64,000 nt of DNA from Lysinibacillus sp. FSL W8-0992 (GCF_038008685.1 NZ_JBBOZQ010000001.1:186001-250000), one strand, 5' to 3'; shown: positions 1 through 8,785, counted from the first letter of the stretch. Notes: generated from the letters alone by a model not told the origin. A program made the numbers and translations.

Positions 1-312
1 TTCACATGCAGTTACACCTGCATAGTAAGGGCCGTCTGCTTTATGATCAATTGTTACCCATATTAACCAGTAAGGTTTTCCACCCTCTGAATCAGCACGA
101 TCTGTCGTAAATTTGATGCCTCGTTCTATATCGCTACGTGCATGCATCGCACCTACTTCAACTGAAGCCTTACCTTCTTCTATATCAATAATGACCGGTG
201 ATACGTTTTCTAACGAAAGCGAACCAATACCATATCCTTTATGGCCATCTGTCGGGTCATTTTTTATAATCGTAAAGCCCATTTTTTGTTTCGGTTTCTC
301 TTCATTTGCCAT
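1..312 (-). CDS. ywhD: YwhD family protein (3' part missing)
   Basis: The gene runs off the left edge; the first 104 codons are present, starting at an ATG (complement of 310-312) preceded by a GGAGGG-type ribosome binding site. The N-terminus reads MANEEKPKQKMGFTIIKND and later residues include EVGAMHARSDIERGIKF and GGKPYWLIWVTIDH. This resembles the YwhD family of Bacillales, whose function is not established. The family is about 170 residues long, so roughly 65 are missing. It is divergent from ywhB with 125 bp between, as in the ywh region of B. subtilis. Recognition is from memory of the family. Confidence 0.75.
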   Translation of the reverse strand, partial: MANEEKPKQKMGFTIIKNDPTDGHKGYGIGSLSLENVSPVIIDIEEGKASVEVGAMHARSDIERGIKFTTDRADSEGGKPYWLIWVTIDHKADGPYYAGVTACE

Positions 313-437
313 ACTTTAATTCCCTCCATTCTGCTATTATAAAGTAAAGCATATTCTTGCGCTTTTGTGCATAAGTAAGAAGTTTATTATTTCTTATAAA
401 CTAACTATACAACATAATTCAAAAAGGAGGCACTATT

Positions 438-623
438 ATGCCATACGTAACAGTAAAAATGATTGAAGGTCGTACAGAAGAACAAAAACGCGCACTAGTA
501 AAAGAAGTAACAGAAGCCGTTTCACGCACAGTAAACGCACCAGTTGAAAACGTAACAGTTTTTATCGAAGAAATGTCTAAAAACCATTACGGCGTTGCAG
601 GCGTCCGCTTCAGCGATAAATAA
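438..623 (+). CDS. ywhB: 4-oxalocrotonate tautomerase family enzyme
   Basis: A 61-residue protein starting MPYVTVKMIEGRTEEQK, the usual length for single-domain 4-oxalocrotonate tautomerases. Proline 2 becomes the N-terminal catalytic base after removal of Met, and the conserved arginine-rich helix and VFIEE strand are present. These enzymes form hexamers and catalyse keto-enol tautomerisation; the physiological substrate of the Bacillus YwhB type is unknown. An AAAGGAGG ribosome binding site lies 9 bases before the ATG, and a strong terminator follows immediately, so the gene is probably monocistronic. Confidence 0.9.
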   Translation: MPYVTVKMIEGRTEEQKRALVKEVTEAVSRTVNAPVENVTVFIEEMSKNHYGVAGVRFSDK

Positions 624-629
624 TAATCC

Positions 630-661
630 GGGTAGAGCAACATACCGCTCTACCCTTTTTT
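630..661 (+). terminator. Rho-independent terminator of ywhB
   Basis: GGGTAGAGC (630-638) pairs with GCTCTACCC (647-655) around an 8-base loop and is followed by six T residues. Confidence 0.9.
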
Positions 662-696
662 AGTATAAATAAATTTACCGTATTTAATATCAGGGA

Positions 697-801
697 TTTA
701 TCGGCGATATACATAGGTTTACCGGCGATTCCTCGTGTTCTTTCGGCGATTAACATTAATTTATCGGCGATTTCATGGAGTCTATCGGCGATTCTTAAAT
801 A
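697..801. repeat. Five tandem 21-bp units with a CGGCGA core
   Basis: The core CGGCGA starts at 702, 723, 744, 765 and 786, exactly 21 bases apart each time, in the context TTTAtCGGCGATt. The other nine bases of each unit vary. The array sits between the ywhB terminator and the sortase gene, ending just before the sortase ribosome binding site. As 21 is a multiple of three, one frame reads repeated YRRF, but there is no sign that it is coding. It may bind a protein on successive helical turns or be a decayed repeat. Confidence 0.85.
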
Positions 802-825
802 CTAAAGGAAGTGATCCTACAAAAT

Positions 826-1494
826 ATGAAAATAATCAAAATGACACTACTCATTTGTATGCTAATTATCGGTTTATTACTTATTTTTATCAATCCTATC
901 CAGAATGCAGTTATCGCTCATTTAAGTAAACAGCTAAATACGACTGATTACAGTGCAGAAGAGTTGCAAATGAACAATAATGCAAGTGCAAATTTTGAAT
1001 TCGAAGATGTCCAATCTTTGTCCATCGCAGAAGTTTTAAAAGCACAGACACAGATTGATCATTTACCTGTCATCGGAAGTATTGCCATACCTAATGTAGA
1101 CATGCACCTTCCTATTATCAAAGGAGTCGGCAACGCTTCTCTTGCAGTCGGAGCAGGTACCATGAAGTCTAATCAAACATTAGGACAAGGCAATTACGCC
1201 TTAGCTGGTCATTATTTTGAAGAAAAAAATATATTATTCAGTCCATTATATAAAGCAAACATCGGTGATGTAATTTACATAACGGATTTGGAAAATATTT
1301 ATGAGTACAAATTAACAATAAAAAAAGTGATTGCAGCAACAGATGTGTATGTCATTGATGATATCCCAAATCAAACTGTTTTGACCCTTATTACATGTGC
1401 GGATAATGGCACAAAACGCCTTGCTATCCAAGCAGATTTTGTGGAGCAATATCCATTGAATAATGCTCCTGCAAAACTATCGGAAGCTTTTTAG
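826..1494 (+). CDS. Sortase, class A-like
   Basis: A 222-residue membrane-anchored cysteine transpeptidase that attaches surface proteins to peptidoglycan. One N-terminal membrane segment (about 5-25) is followed by an extracellular sortase barrel. The catalytic triad is visible: His129 in NYALAGHYF, Cys191 in LTLITC and Arg198 in TKRLA. The pattern is closest to class A (SrtA), with NYALAGH and TLITC; the length and acidic linker also fit. An in-frame GTG at 811 lies inside the AAGGAAGTGAT ribosome binding site, so the ATG at 826 is preferred. It is convergent with a gene for an LPQTD surface protein, its likely substrate, and shares a terminator with it. Confidence 0.88.
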   Translation: MKIIKMTLLICMLIIGLLLIFINPIQNAVIAHLSKQLNTTDYSAEELQMNNNASANFEFEDVQSLSIAEVLKAQTQIDHLPVIGSIAIPNVDMHLPIIKGVGNASLAVGAGTMKSNQTLGQGNYALAGHYFEEKNILFSPLYKANIGDVIYITDLENIYEYKLTIKKVIAATDVYVIDDIPNQTVLTLITCADNGTKRLAIQADFVEQYPLNNAPAKLSEAF

Positions 1495-1504
1495 TATAGA
1501 AATA

Positions 1505-1536
1505 CCCCCAAGACTTCATTGTCTTGGGGGTTATTA
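1505..1536. terminator. Bidirectional terminator between sortase and adhesin
   Basis: CCCCCAAGAC (1505-1514) pairs perfectly with GTCTTGGGGG (1521-1530) across a 6-base loop. A TTATTATT run follows on the + side and TATTTCTATA on the - side, so it can stop both convergent genes. Confidence 0.88.
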
Positions 1537-1543
1537 TTGTACA

Positions 1544-4500
1544 TTATTTCATTTCTGCATTACGACGACGCAAGAAGAACAATGCACCTAAAACAAGCAT
1601 GACACCTGTTAGAGTAAGGGCTGTTTGATTTGCTCCATCTGTTTGTGGCAGTTTACCTTGTGCTTTTAATTGAGCTTCCAAACGTCTCGCATCTTCCTTG
1701 ATTTTATTAATATCAAGTGTTTTTGCAACATTCGCCTGATCCTCTTTTGATAAATTATTATATTTATCAAGGAAATCCTTATACGCACCTAGTGTGTCTT
1801 TATTTGCAGTAGAAGGATTGTATGGCGGTAAGTTTTTACCTTGATCAATAACATCTTGGACAGATGGTTTAGACGTTTCTGGTTTTCCAGGTGTCGTTGG
1901 ATTTTTTGAATCTGTTGACGGATTTTCTGGATTACCTGGGTCAACTGGATTTGTTGACGGATTATCTGGATCCACTGGTTTCTCTGGATCTGGTGTTGGC
2001 TTGCTTGGATCCACTGGTTTCTCTGGATCTGGTGTCGGCTTGTTTGGATCCACTGGTTTCTCTGGATCTGGTGTCGGCTTGTTTGGATCCACTGGTTTCT
2101 CTGGATCTGGTGTTGGCTTGTTTGGATCTACTGGTTTCTCTGGATCTGGTGTCGAGCCACCGCCTCCGCCGCCGCCTGGTAATGACGGTTTTACAAGTGC
2201 AGAACATGTATCTTTAACTGTGAATGAGCCAATTAAACGAATGCCTTCATATACATTGTACGTTCCTTGTTGAATTGCCTTGTTTGGTAAAACAATTGTT
2301 CCTGCAATGCTAGTAGTTAAATTTTCATTGTTCGCTGCATCCTTAATGACATTACCATTAGCATCTTTTACTGTTATTTCTGCATTTGCAAGAGGTGTGC
2401 CAAATGCAGTTTGTACAGTCAATGTAAATGAAGGACATGTAGGTGCTGCTAAAATTTCCGCGTTACAAGAAATTGAATATTGAACTGTAATTTGTCCAAT
2501 ATATAGGTCCCCTTGATATACATCATACTTACCTGACGGAATATTTGTAGATGGAATTGTAATTTGACCTAATACGTTTGTTGTTTTATTGGCAGCAATA
2601 GTTGCCCCATTTTTATCTTTAATAATGATGTTGCTTACATTAGGACGTACATTTCCATTTTCATCTTTTACCGTTAAAGTAAATTCTGGACAAGAAGGTG
2701 CTGGTTGCACTGTCGCTTCACAATCTATATTAGATTGGAAACTGCCAATTTCTTTGCCATCTACTACTACTGTATAAATCCCCGGATCTAAATCTTTTAA
2801 CTCTAGAACGCCGTTAGTTGTAGTTTTAGTAGCAACATTATTATCACCAGCATCTTTAACTGTTACAGAAGTACCATCAGCAACTAAGTTACCGTCAACA
2901 TCCTTTACAGTTAGTTTAAACGATTCGCATTTTGGTGCTTGTGTAAGAGAAGTCTCACAATTACCTTTATATGAAATATCAACTTTACTCAAGAATTGAT
3001 TACCTTCATATAAATAGTATTCGCCTGCTTTAACTCCATTTGCTACTTGAATTGATGGTACAGTAAATTTCCCATCTTTATCTGTTGTTACTGTTGTGAT
3101 TTCGTTACCTACTGAATCTTTCAATGTGACCGTAACACCTGGACGAGGTACGTCAACACCTGCTTTGTTTTCATTCAATGTAATTGTAAATACTGGACAT
3201 GCCGGTAATGGTGCAATTTCATCTTTACAGCCATCTGTATATTTTACAGTCACATTTCCTAGCCAAATATCATTTGAATCATAAACATCGTATTGACCCG
3301 CCAATACAGTGTTCGGAACTTTGACAACTCCATCAATAGTTGGACCTGTATGTTTAACAGTACCATTTGCATCTTTAAATGTTACATTTTGGTCAGCTAT
3401 TAAAGCACCATCAATATCTTTAATAGTTAATTCAAAGTCCGCACAGGCATTCGCTGGTGGAGCAACATCTTCAACGTTAATAATTGTATAAGGTTTGTTT
3501 GTTACCTCGAAGTTGTTCGTATCATTGAACCTAACATCAACTGTTGCTACTGCTTTATAGCCTGTAGGAGTTTTTTCTTCCAATTTATAAATACCATAGC
3601 GTAAATTTTCGAATGAAAGCTCACCATCAACTGTCGTACCTTCTGCTAAGACAATTGATCCATCACGGTTATATAACTTAAATTCAACGCCATTAAGTGC
3701 TGTTGTCACACCTGTATTAGGGTTAACACCTTGCTTCTTAATTTTAAATGTACCTTTTTTGCCTGAAGCATTTGTATCAGATGTGCTGTATTTAAATAAC
3801 TTGTTATCTCCGCCCGAGGACGATGTACCCGCTGAAGTTGCACCTGCATAGTTTATGGATGCTTCATTTGAAACTTGTTCACCCGCATTAGGATCACCCA
3901 TAAAATATGTTTTGTATTTAATGATGTAACCTTTGCCATCGACATTTCCTAAATCAAATGTAAATGAACCATCGGCTTGTATTTTAATATCATTAGGGCT
4001 AATTTCAACGGCTAGCCCAACATTTTGCGTGTTCCCTGCTGCATCTAATTTAATTTCTTGCTTTGTAAATGTGTTTGTTAATAGCTTTTGGTTAGCTGAA
4101 GGCTTATCCGTTAACGTAATGTTACCTAGCTTTGAGTTAGACTCATTAATTTTCACTGTCCATTCAATCGTATCTGATGCAGGTTGAGGATTAGCAGACT
4201 TTTCAATTAACTTGTTCGCATTATTTGTAATTGTTGCCTCTGCATCATACGAATAGCTACCATTATCAGGTGTATCTAAAACAGCATGATTCGTATATTT
4301 TTGAGAATTCGTACTACCATTCCCGTAAACGTCATCTGAATCTTTTGATTTGTATTCTATTAAATACGCTTCGTTATTCTCTGCTCCAGTTAATCCTGTA
4401 AATGTTAGTTTATAGCTTGTAACATTTCCTTTAGCATCCTGTGTAACAGGGACTGCATTCCATTTAGCAGGATCTAATGAACCGTCTTTTTTTCCTCGTT

Positions 4501-6844
4501 CATCATTCACACCTAATTTTAATTTGCTTACAGTCATAACTTGTTTTAATGTTTGCCCTTCTGGAATAACAATATGATGTCCTGTACCTAATGTATCAAT
4601 TAGTACTGCACCCTCGATGTTTTGCTTATTGATGTTTACACCAATTTTCCAAGAAAACTCTTGTTTGTCGTTATCCACAATTGCATTATCTTTATAGCCA
4701 TTTTTACTTGTTGGTGACGTTGCAGATGGTTTATAGGTAGCGCTTTTTTGCGCTTCATTATTTGTACTTGTTTGTCCATCCCATGTAGCGTCTGCTACGT
4801 TGTCATAACTAAGTGCCACGCCACCGTTTGACTCAATATCAAACTTCGTTTTGTATTCAATCGTTACATTTCCTGATGGGATAGATGCGAATGTCATAGT
4901 AAATGCTTCATCGCCTACTTGCCCACCACTATTAATTGTTGGAGTGGTACTACCTTTTACTTCGAATACTTTGCTTGTACCATCCCACGACATTAATTTA
5001 TGCTTTAACGTTTTACCGTTCGCATTTTTCGTTGAAATAGTATCTGCAATCACAAAGTTTGTTAAAGGTTTTTCAGCGTTAATTGTCAGTTTCCACGTAA
5101 TCGTTTTGTTGACATAGTCAATTGCACCACGTTCTTTTTTAAAGATATTTGATGCAATATTTACAGTTGCCGATTCTGAATTATTATCGTCTAAACGCGT
5201 TACAGTGTTTTGGATATTTCCTGCGTTTGCATCTGTCACGAATTCTTGATCAAACTTCGTATTGTACTTAATCAAATAAGCTGCTCGAGGATACAAGGTA
5301 ACGTCATTTGAAAAATCAATTGTAAATCCTTGTGCCGTATCATTACTTAAAGTGTAATTTGTACCTTTTGTTAACAATGTTTCTGAAGCGGCTGTTTGAC
5401 CGTTGTCATTTAATGTTACACGGTACACTTGGAAATTAGCATCATATTGTATATTGTGCTTTGCACCTTTGCTATTTGCTGGAATTGAATCCGTTAAAGA
5501 TTGGGCGTTCTTTTTGCTAAGATCTTCTCCTAACCAGTTATACTTAATTTCCCAAGATGCTTCGTATTTATCATTAGACGTAATCGTTTTTAGTAAAGCT
5601 GGTCCATAAGTGATATTCGTTTGTCCTGGGCTCGTTTTAGAAACGCCATTGTTTGTAAATTCAGCCGTATTTCTATACGTCATATTTGAACTTGTTGGAT
5701 CTTCAGTTACTTTCGTTTTATACGTCAGCTTGTATGCAAAATCTCCAGCATCTAAATTGACAGGAAACGCTATTGAACCACTATTATAAGTTACAGGCGT
5801 TCCTGGATTATTTTTATCAATACCATTTAATCCAATTGGATATTTCTCAACTATCAAGCTTCCTACCTTGAATGCATGGTTTGCATCTGGCGTATCCGCT
5901 ACTGTAGCACCTGAAACGATTGTTTTCCCTTCTGTGTTTACCCAGACTGTCCAATCCATTTCAGCGCCATCCGCTGCACGTGTAATTGCACCAGCAGTTT
6001 TAGTAATTGGATCACCACTACCTTTAGGTTTAAATTTAAATGGTAATGTAATATTTGCTTCTCCTAAAACAGGCATCTCTAATACTTGATCAAGTGTTGA
6101 CTCGTCTTGGAAATTGCCAAACTGGGCCATGAAGTTGAAGTCAATATCTCCATCGACCCCCTCCGTTAACTCACTTTCTAAAGTTACGATAATTTTACCA
6201 GCAGCATAGCTATAAGAATAAGTAGCATAATCCGTTGATTTCGATCCAGAAAAAGAGTTATCTACTTGTTCAATCATATATTGTGGTAAGTTAAACGCAA
6301 ATGTAGAGCCTACACCATAATCTTGCGTAGGTTTGACTTCAAATACATAATTTAAATATACTTTGTCCCCTTTTTTAGGTGCAGTGTCAGCTGGAATTGC
6401 TGATGCTTCAGTTATAACATCGCCAGTCGGACCAGTTAGACGAATGCCTGCTAATGTTGCGACTACATCACCTTGCATATCGCCCGCAGTTAATGCTAAT
6501 GGCGCCACGTTCAATGCTTCTTCGTCAGGTGTATTTTCCTCAGGCTTCTCGCCACTTGGCTTTTCTTCACCTTCAGTCACATCATCTTTTTCTGTTTCAT
6601 CTGGAAGTATTTCAGTTGAGTCACTACCAGAATCTGCTCCACCAGCTTCCCCCGTTTCCCCAGGTATTGTCACTGTTGAATCTGGGTCGCCTGTGCCCGT
6701 CGTATCAGAAGTAGTTCCATCATTTCCTGATTCCACTGATGGAGGTAAAGAAGAATCTCCTTCTTCCGCAAATACGGATATCGGTGAAAGTACGGTTTGG
6801 AACACAAGCAATAATGTAATGATTGCTAAATTTAATTTTTTCAT
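1544..6844 (-). CDS. LPQTD-anchored multidomain surface adhesin
   Basis: A 1766-residue secreted cell-wall protein. A signal peptide (1-26, MKKLNLAIITLLLVF to VFA) is followed by an acidic low-complexity stretch (about 27-115), then about 900 residues of repeated beta-rich domains like those of collagen-binding/fimbrial adhesins (recurring ...EYKTKF / EWTVKIN... strands). A SpaA/Cna-B-like domain (about 1028-1128, GTFKIKKQG to YTIINVED) precedes five modules of about 83 residues (1134-1547), each with exactly two cysteines. A Gly7 linker and five PDPEKPVDPNKPT repeats lead to the sorting signal LPQTD (1732-1736), a hydrophobic segment and an RRR tail. The ATG at 6844 has AAAGGAGAG before it; an in-frame extension to 6904 lacks a ribosome binding site. 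It probably mediates adhesion, with the neighbouring sortase as anchor enzyme; the ligand is unknown. Confidence 0.85.
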   Translation of the reverse strand: MKKLNLAIITLLLVFQTVLSPISVFAEEGDSSLPPSVESGNDGTTSDTTGTGDPDSTVTIPGETGEAGGADSGSDSTEILPDETEKDDVTEGEEKPSGEKPEENTPDEEALNVAPLALTAGDMQGDVVATLAGIRLTGPTGDVITEASAIPADTAPKKGDKVYLNYVFEVKPTQDYGVGSTFAFNLPQYMIEQVDNSFSGSKSTDYATYSYSYAAGKIIVTLESELTEGVDGDIDFNFMAQFGNFQDESTLDQVLEMPVLGEANITLPFKFKPKGSGDPITKTAGAITRAADGAEMDWTVWVNTEGKTIVSGATVADTPDANHAFKVGSLIVEKYPIGLNGIDKNNPGTPVTYNSGSIAFPVNLDAGDFAYKLTYKTKVTEDPTSSNMTYRNTAEFTNNGVSKTSPGQTNITYGPALLKTITSNDKYEASWEIKYNWLGEDLSKKNAQSLTDSIPANSKGAKHNIQYDANFQVYRVTLNDNGQTAASETLLTKGTNYTLSNDTAQGFTIDFSNDVTLYPRAAYLIKYNTKFDQEFVTDANAGNIQNTVTRLDDNNSESATVNIASNIFKKERGAIDYVNKTITWKLTINAEKPLTNFVIADTISTKNANGKTLKHKLMSWDGTSKVFEVKGSTTPTINSGGQVGDEAFTMTFASIPSGNVTIEYKTKFDIESNGGVALSYDNVADATWDGQTSTNNEAQKSATYKPSATSPTSKNGYKDNAIVDNDKQEFSWKIGVNINKQNIEGAVLIDTLGTGHHIVIPEGQTLKQVMTVSKLKLGVNDERGKKDGSLDPAKWNAVPVTQDAKGNVTSYKLTFTGLTGAENNEAYLIEYKSKDSDDVYGNGSTNSQKYTNHAVLDTPDNGSYSYDAEATITNNANKLIEKSANPQPASDTIEWTVKINESNSKLGNITLTDKPSANQKLLTNTFTKQEIKLDAAGNTQNVGLAVEISPNDIKIQADGSFTFDLGNVDGKGYIIKYKTYFMGDPNAGEQVSNEASINYAGATSAGTSSSGGDNKLFKYSTSDTNASGKKGTFKIKKQGVNPNTGVTTALNGVEFKLYNRDGSIVLAEGTTVDGELSFENLRYGIYKLEEKTPTGYKAVATVDVRFNDTNNFEVTNKPYTIINVEDVAPPANACADFELTIKDIDGALIADQNVTFKDANGTVKHTGPTIDGVVKVPNTVLAGQYDVYDSNDIWLGNVTVKYTDGCKDEIAPLPACPVFTITLNENKAGVDVPRPGVTVTLKDSVGNEITTVTTDKDGKFTVPSIQVANGVKAGEYYLYEGNQFLSKVDISYKGNCETSLTQAPKCESFKLTVKDVDGNLVADGTSVTVKDAGDNNVATKTTTNGVLELKDLDPGIYTVVVDGKEIGSFQSNIDCEATVQPAPSCPEFTLTVKDENGNVRPNVSNIIIKDKNGATIAANKTTNVLGQITIPSTNIPSGKYDVYQGDLYIGQITVQYSISCNAEILAAPTCPSFTLTVQTAFGTPLANAEITVKDANGNVIKDAANNENLTTSIAGTIVLPNKAIQQGTYNVYEGIRLIGSFTVKDTCSALVKPSLPGGGGGGGSTPDPEKPVDPNKPTPDPEKPVDPNKPTPDPEKPVDPNKPTPDPEKPVDPSKPTPDPEKPVDPDNPSTNPVDPGNPENPSTDSKNPTTPGKPETSKPSVQDVIDQGKNLPPYNPSTANKDTLGAYKDFLDKYNNLSKEDQANVAKTLDINKIKEDARRLEAQLKAQGKLPQTDGANQTALTLTGVMLVLGALFFLRRRNAEMK
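1968..2152 (-). repeat. Five 39-bp tandem repeats in the adhesin gene
   Basis: GGATCC or GGATCT recurs at 1968, 2007, 2046, 2085 and 2124, a constant 39-bp period encoding the 13-residue unit PDPEKPVDPNKPT in the proline-rich wall-spanning segment. Units differ by one or two bases. The copy number could change by slippage without breaking the frame. Spurious open frames appear on both strands because 39 is divisible by three. Confidence 0.92.
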
Positions 6845-6979
6845 GTTTCTCTCCTTTTCTAAGTTCAGAGAGATTCCTATAGGCGTTTGCTGACGACTTT
6901 GCATGCTTTCTCAACCTCGAAAGCTTCACTTCAAACATTCGGTTTGCCCCTCTTCCCCTTAAATAACTCGTCGTCGTTA
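6845..6979 (-). promoter_or_regulatory. Structured 5' leader of the adhesin mRNA
   Basis: Read on the - strand, GACGAC (6975-6970) can pair with GTCGTC (6897-6892), closing a domain with two internal hairpins: CAAAC/GTTTG, and GCTTTC/GAAAGC with an 8-base loop. Downstream, TCTCTC (6873-6868) can pair with GAGAGA (6853-6848), which includes the Shine-Dalgarno sequence of the adhesin. This suggests translational control by an alternative fold. The short motifs GGGCAAACC and GCAAAG recall c-di-GMP-I riboswitches, but the rest of that consensus is missing, so I do not assign a class. Confidence 0.45.
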
Positions 6980-6985
6980 CGAATA

Positions 6986-7013
6986 CATTTAAAACCGTCT
7001 TACACGCGGTCAA
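6986..7013 (-). promoter_or_regulatory. Possible sigma-A promoter of the adhesin gene
   Basis: On the - strand, TTGACC (7013-7008) and TAAATG (6991-6986) are separated by 16 bases. Transcription would start near 6979, at the 5' base of the closing stem of the leader described above. The rest of 7014-7232 shows no gene I can support. Confidence 0.35.
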
Positions 7014-7232
7014 TTCTCATGCTGCCTAGTCATTGTGTTTGTAAACAGTTGTATGTATCCTAAGCTGATGTGACGCCTTTACAAATATAATGGCCTCACC
7101 CCCTTTTAGGTTTTACTTCATTATAAAAAACAAATCTAAACAAATTCTAAACATTACCATATTTTTTCATTATCTTTTCCTAGATATATCACCAACGCTT
7201 CAAACTAATAAGAAATTGTACATAATAAAAAA

Positions 7233-7267
7233 CACTAAACTATCACTATATTCAAGTGAGTTTAGTG
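7233..7267 (-). terminator. Terminator of ywfO
   Basis: CACTAAACT (7233-7241) pairs with AGTTTAGTG (7259-7267), with a further CACT/AGTG inside. On the - strand it is followed by TTTTTTATTATG, placing it about 70 bases after the ywfO stop. Confidence 0.8.
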
Positions 7268-7337
7268 CTTTTATATTATATATATACAATTTGGTTTTGT
7301 ATATTCTTAAAATAGATATAATTCCTCAGTTTTTCTT

Positions 7338-8642
7338 TTATTGCATTTGTAATAACTTTAAAATCTGTTGTTTAACTCCCACTTTTGTACTATCATCCTC
7401 TAAAATATCGAGTGGGAAATATACTTTATGATCTCGTTTCATTCGACCAGAAATGGAGTCGACAATAATAGATTCCCTTGATAGTTCACGTAATTCCCCG
7501 TTTTTCATCTCTAAAAAAATAGGAACACGTACTTCTTCCTCCCCTGGGCGATAAAAATCGTATGGAAGATCTGCCGTTGTATCATGCACAAGGTAGTATT
7601 CTGGATTTATGTCCGCTTGTTTAAATAACTCTTGTAGCTTTTGATATTTCTCCAGTTCCACGCCTGGATCTAAATCGATGTACTGGAATAGCTTACGATT
7701 GACAAAGCGGCGACTTAAATCACTTAATATCGCGTCTTCTTCTTGCATCCATAGTTGAAAATATGTAAAAAGAATACTTTCATCAAGAGCAAGATAATCT
7801 TCCAACGTAATCGAGTTTTGGAAAAATGCTAAAAAATGTGTAGGCTCATGTTTAAACTTATAGCCTGCTTTACTTAATTGCTTCGCTCGTTTTAGTATAT
7901 TATTTAAAATAACCTCTGCGCTACGAGATACAGGATGGAAATATATTTGTAAGTACATTTGATAGCGGCTCATAATATAATCCTCAACCGCATGCATACC
8001 TGTTGCTTTAATTACTACTTGATTTTTACGTGGGCGCATTACTCGCAATATGCGCTCCATATCAAAATGCCCATAGCTTACACCTGTAAAATAAGCATCA
8101 CGCTGTAAGTAATCCATACGATCAGCGTCTATTTGGCTTGATATTAGGCTTATGACTTGCTTATTCGGATACGTTTTTTCAATCACTTGCGATACTTTTT
8201 CAGGAAAATCTGGTGCTACTTTTTTTAGCACTGCATGTACTTCCGTATCGCCAAGTAAAATTTGCCTCGTATAAAATTCATGATCTAACTCAAATACATT
8301 TTCAAATGCATGTGAAAATGGGCCATGCCCTAGATCATGTAATAGGGCTGCACAAAGCACTAGTAGCCGCTCGTCCTCATCCCAATCCGGACGACCTACA
8401 AAAATATCATCGACAATACGACGCACTATTTCATAAACACCAAGTGAATGACTAAAGCGGCTATGCTCTGCCCCGTGGAATACTAAAAACGTAGTGCCAA
8501 GTTGGCGAATTCTACGCAAACGTTGAAATTCTTTTGTCCCTACTAAATCCCAAATAACCTGATCACGCACATGTACATAACGATGTACTGGATCTTTAAA
8601 TACTTTTTCCTCTTGTAATTTTGCCTTTGCATAATGTGTCAA
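7338..8642 (-). CDS. ywfO: HD-domain phosphohydrolase YwfO
   Basis: A 434-residue HD-superfamily protein related to dGTPase/SAMHD1-type phosphohydrolases. Metal-binding motifs are present in order: His65 in HSRFSHSLGV, His102-Asp103 in ALLHDLGHGPFSHAFE, and a later Asp in QIDADRMDYL. The length and sequence match YwfO of B. subtilis, described as an HD-domain nucleotide phosphohydrolase; the substrate preference here is not proven. The start is a TTG, chosen because GGAGGTG lies 8-9 bases upstream. Its position near rsfA, lipL and hemQ keeps the B. subtilis neighbourhood. Confidence 0.85.
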   Translation of the reverse strand: MTHYAKAKLQEEKVFKDPVHRYVHVRDQVIWDLVGTKEFQRLRRIRQLGTTFLVFHGAEHSRFSHSLGVYEIVRRIVDDIFVGRPDWDEDERLLVLCAALLHDLGHGPFSHAFENVFELDHEFYTRQILLGDTEVHAVLKKVAPDFPEKVSQVIEKTYPNKQVISLISSQIDADRMDYLQRDAYFTGVSYGHFDMERILRVMRPRKNQVVIKATGMHAVEDYIMSRYQMYLQIYFHPVSRSAEVILNNILKRAKQLSKAGYKFKHEPTHFLAFFQNSITLEDYLALDESILFTYFQLWMQEEDAILSDLSRRFVNRKLFQYIDLDPGVELEKYQKLQELFKQADINPEYYLVHDTTADLPYDFYRPGEEEVRVPIFLEMKNGELRELSRESIIVDSISGRMKRDHKVYFPLDILEDDSTKVGVKQQILKLLQMQ

Positions 8643-8785
8643 TTGTACAGCACCTCCATTTCATCTTTCTTCTATTATATGCAAACAATATAGAACTAGC
8701 ATAGGGATTGCACTGTAACTATAGAGACTATTAACCTAATTGAACGCAATTTTTACTTTAAATAGGTTACTATCGCTCTAAAACA

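Noticed and set aside
735..929. Open frame with repeated YRRF across the 21-bp array
   Set aside because: It arises because the 21-bp unit is a multiple of three and overlaps the sortase start in another frame; no ribosome binding site.
1968..2152. CRISPR array
   Set aside because: The repeats are contiguous, lack spacers and are in frame within a gene.
1891..2273. Long open frames on both strands over the 39-bp repeats
   Set aside because: By-products of the repeat period being divisible by three; the LPQTD adhesin frame explains the region.
6845..6979. Assignment of the adhesin leader as a c-di-GMP-I riboswitch
   Set aside because: Only GGGCAAACC and GCAAAG match; the spacing is too long and the second conserved stem and tetraloop receptor are missing.
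6720..7013. 97-codon frame overlapping the adhesin 5' end
   Set aside because: No ribosome binding site, no recognisable composition, and it lies within the leader and signal-peptide coding region.
7090..7431. 113-codon frame over the ywfO terminator
   Set aside because: AT-rich, low-complexity translation, no ribosome binding site, runs antisense into ywfO.
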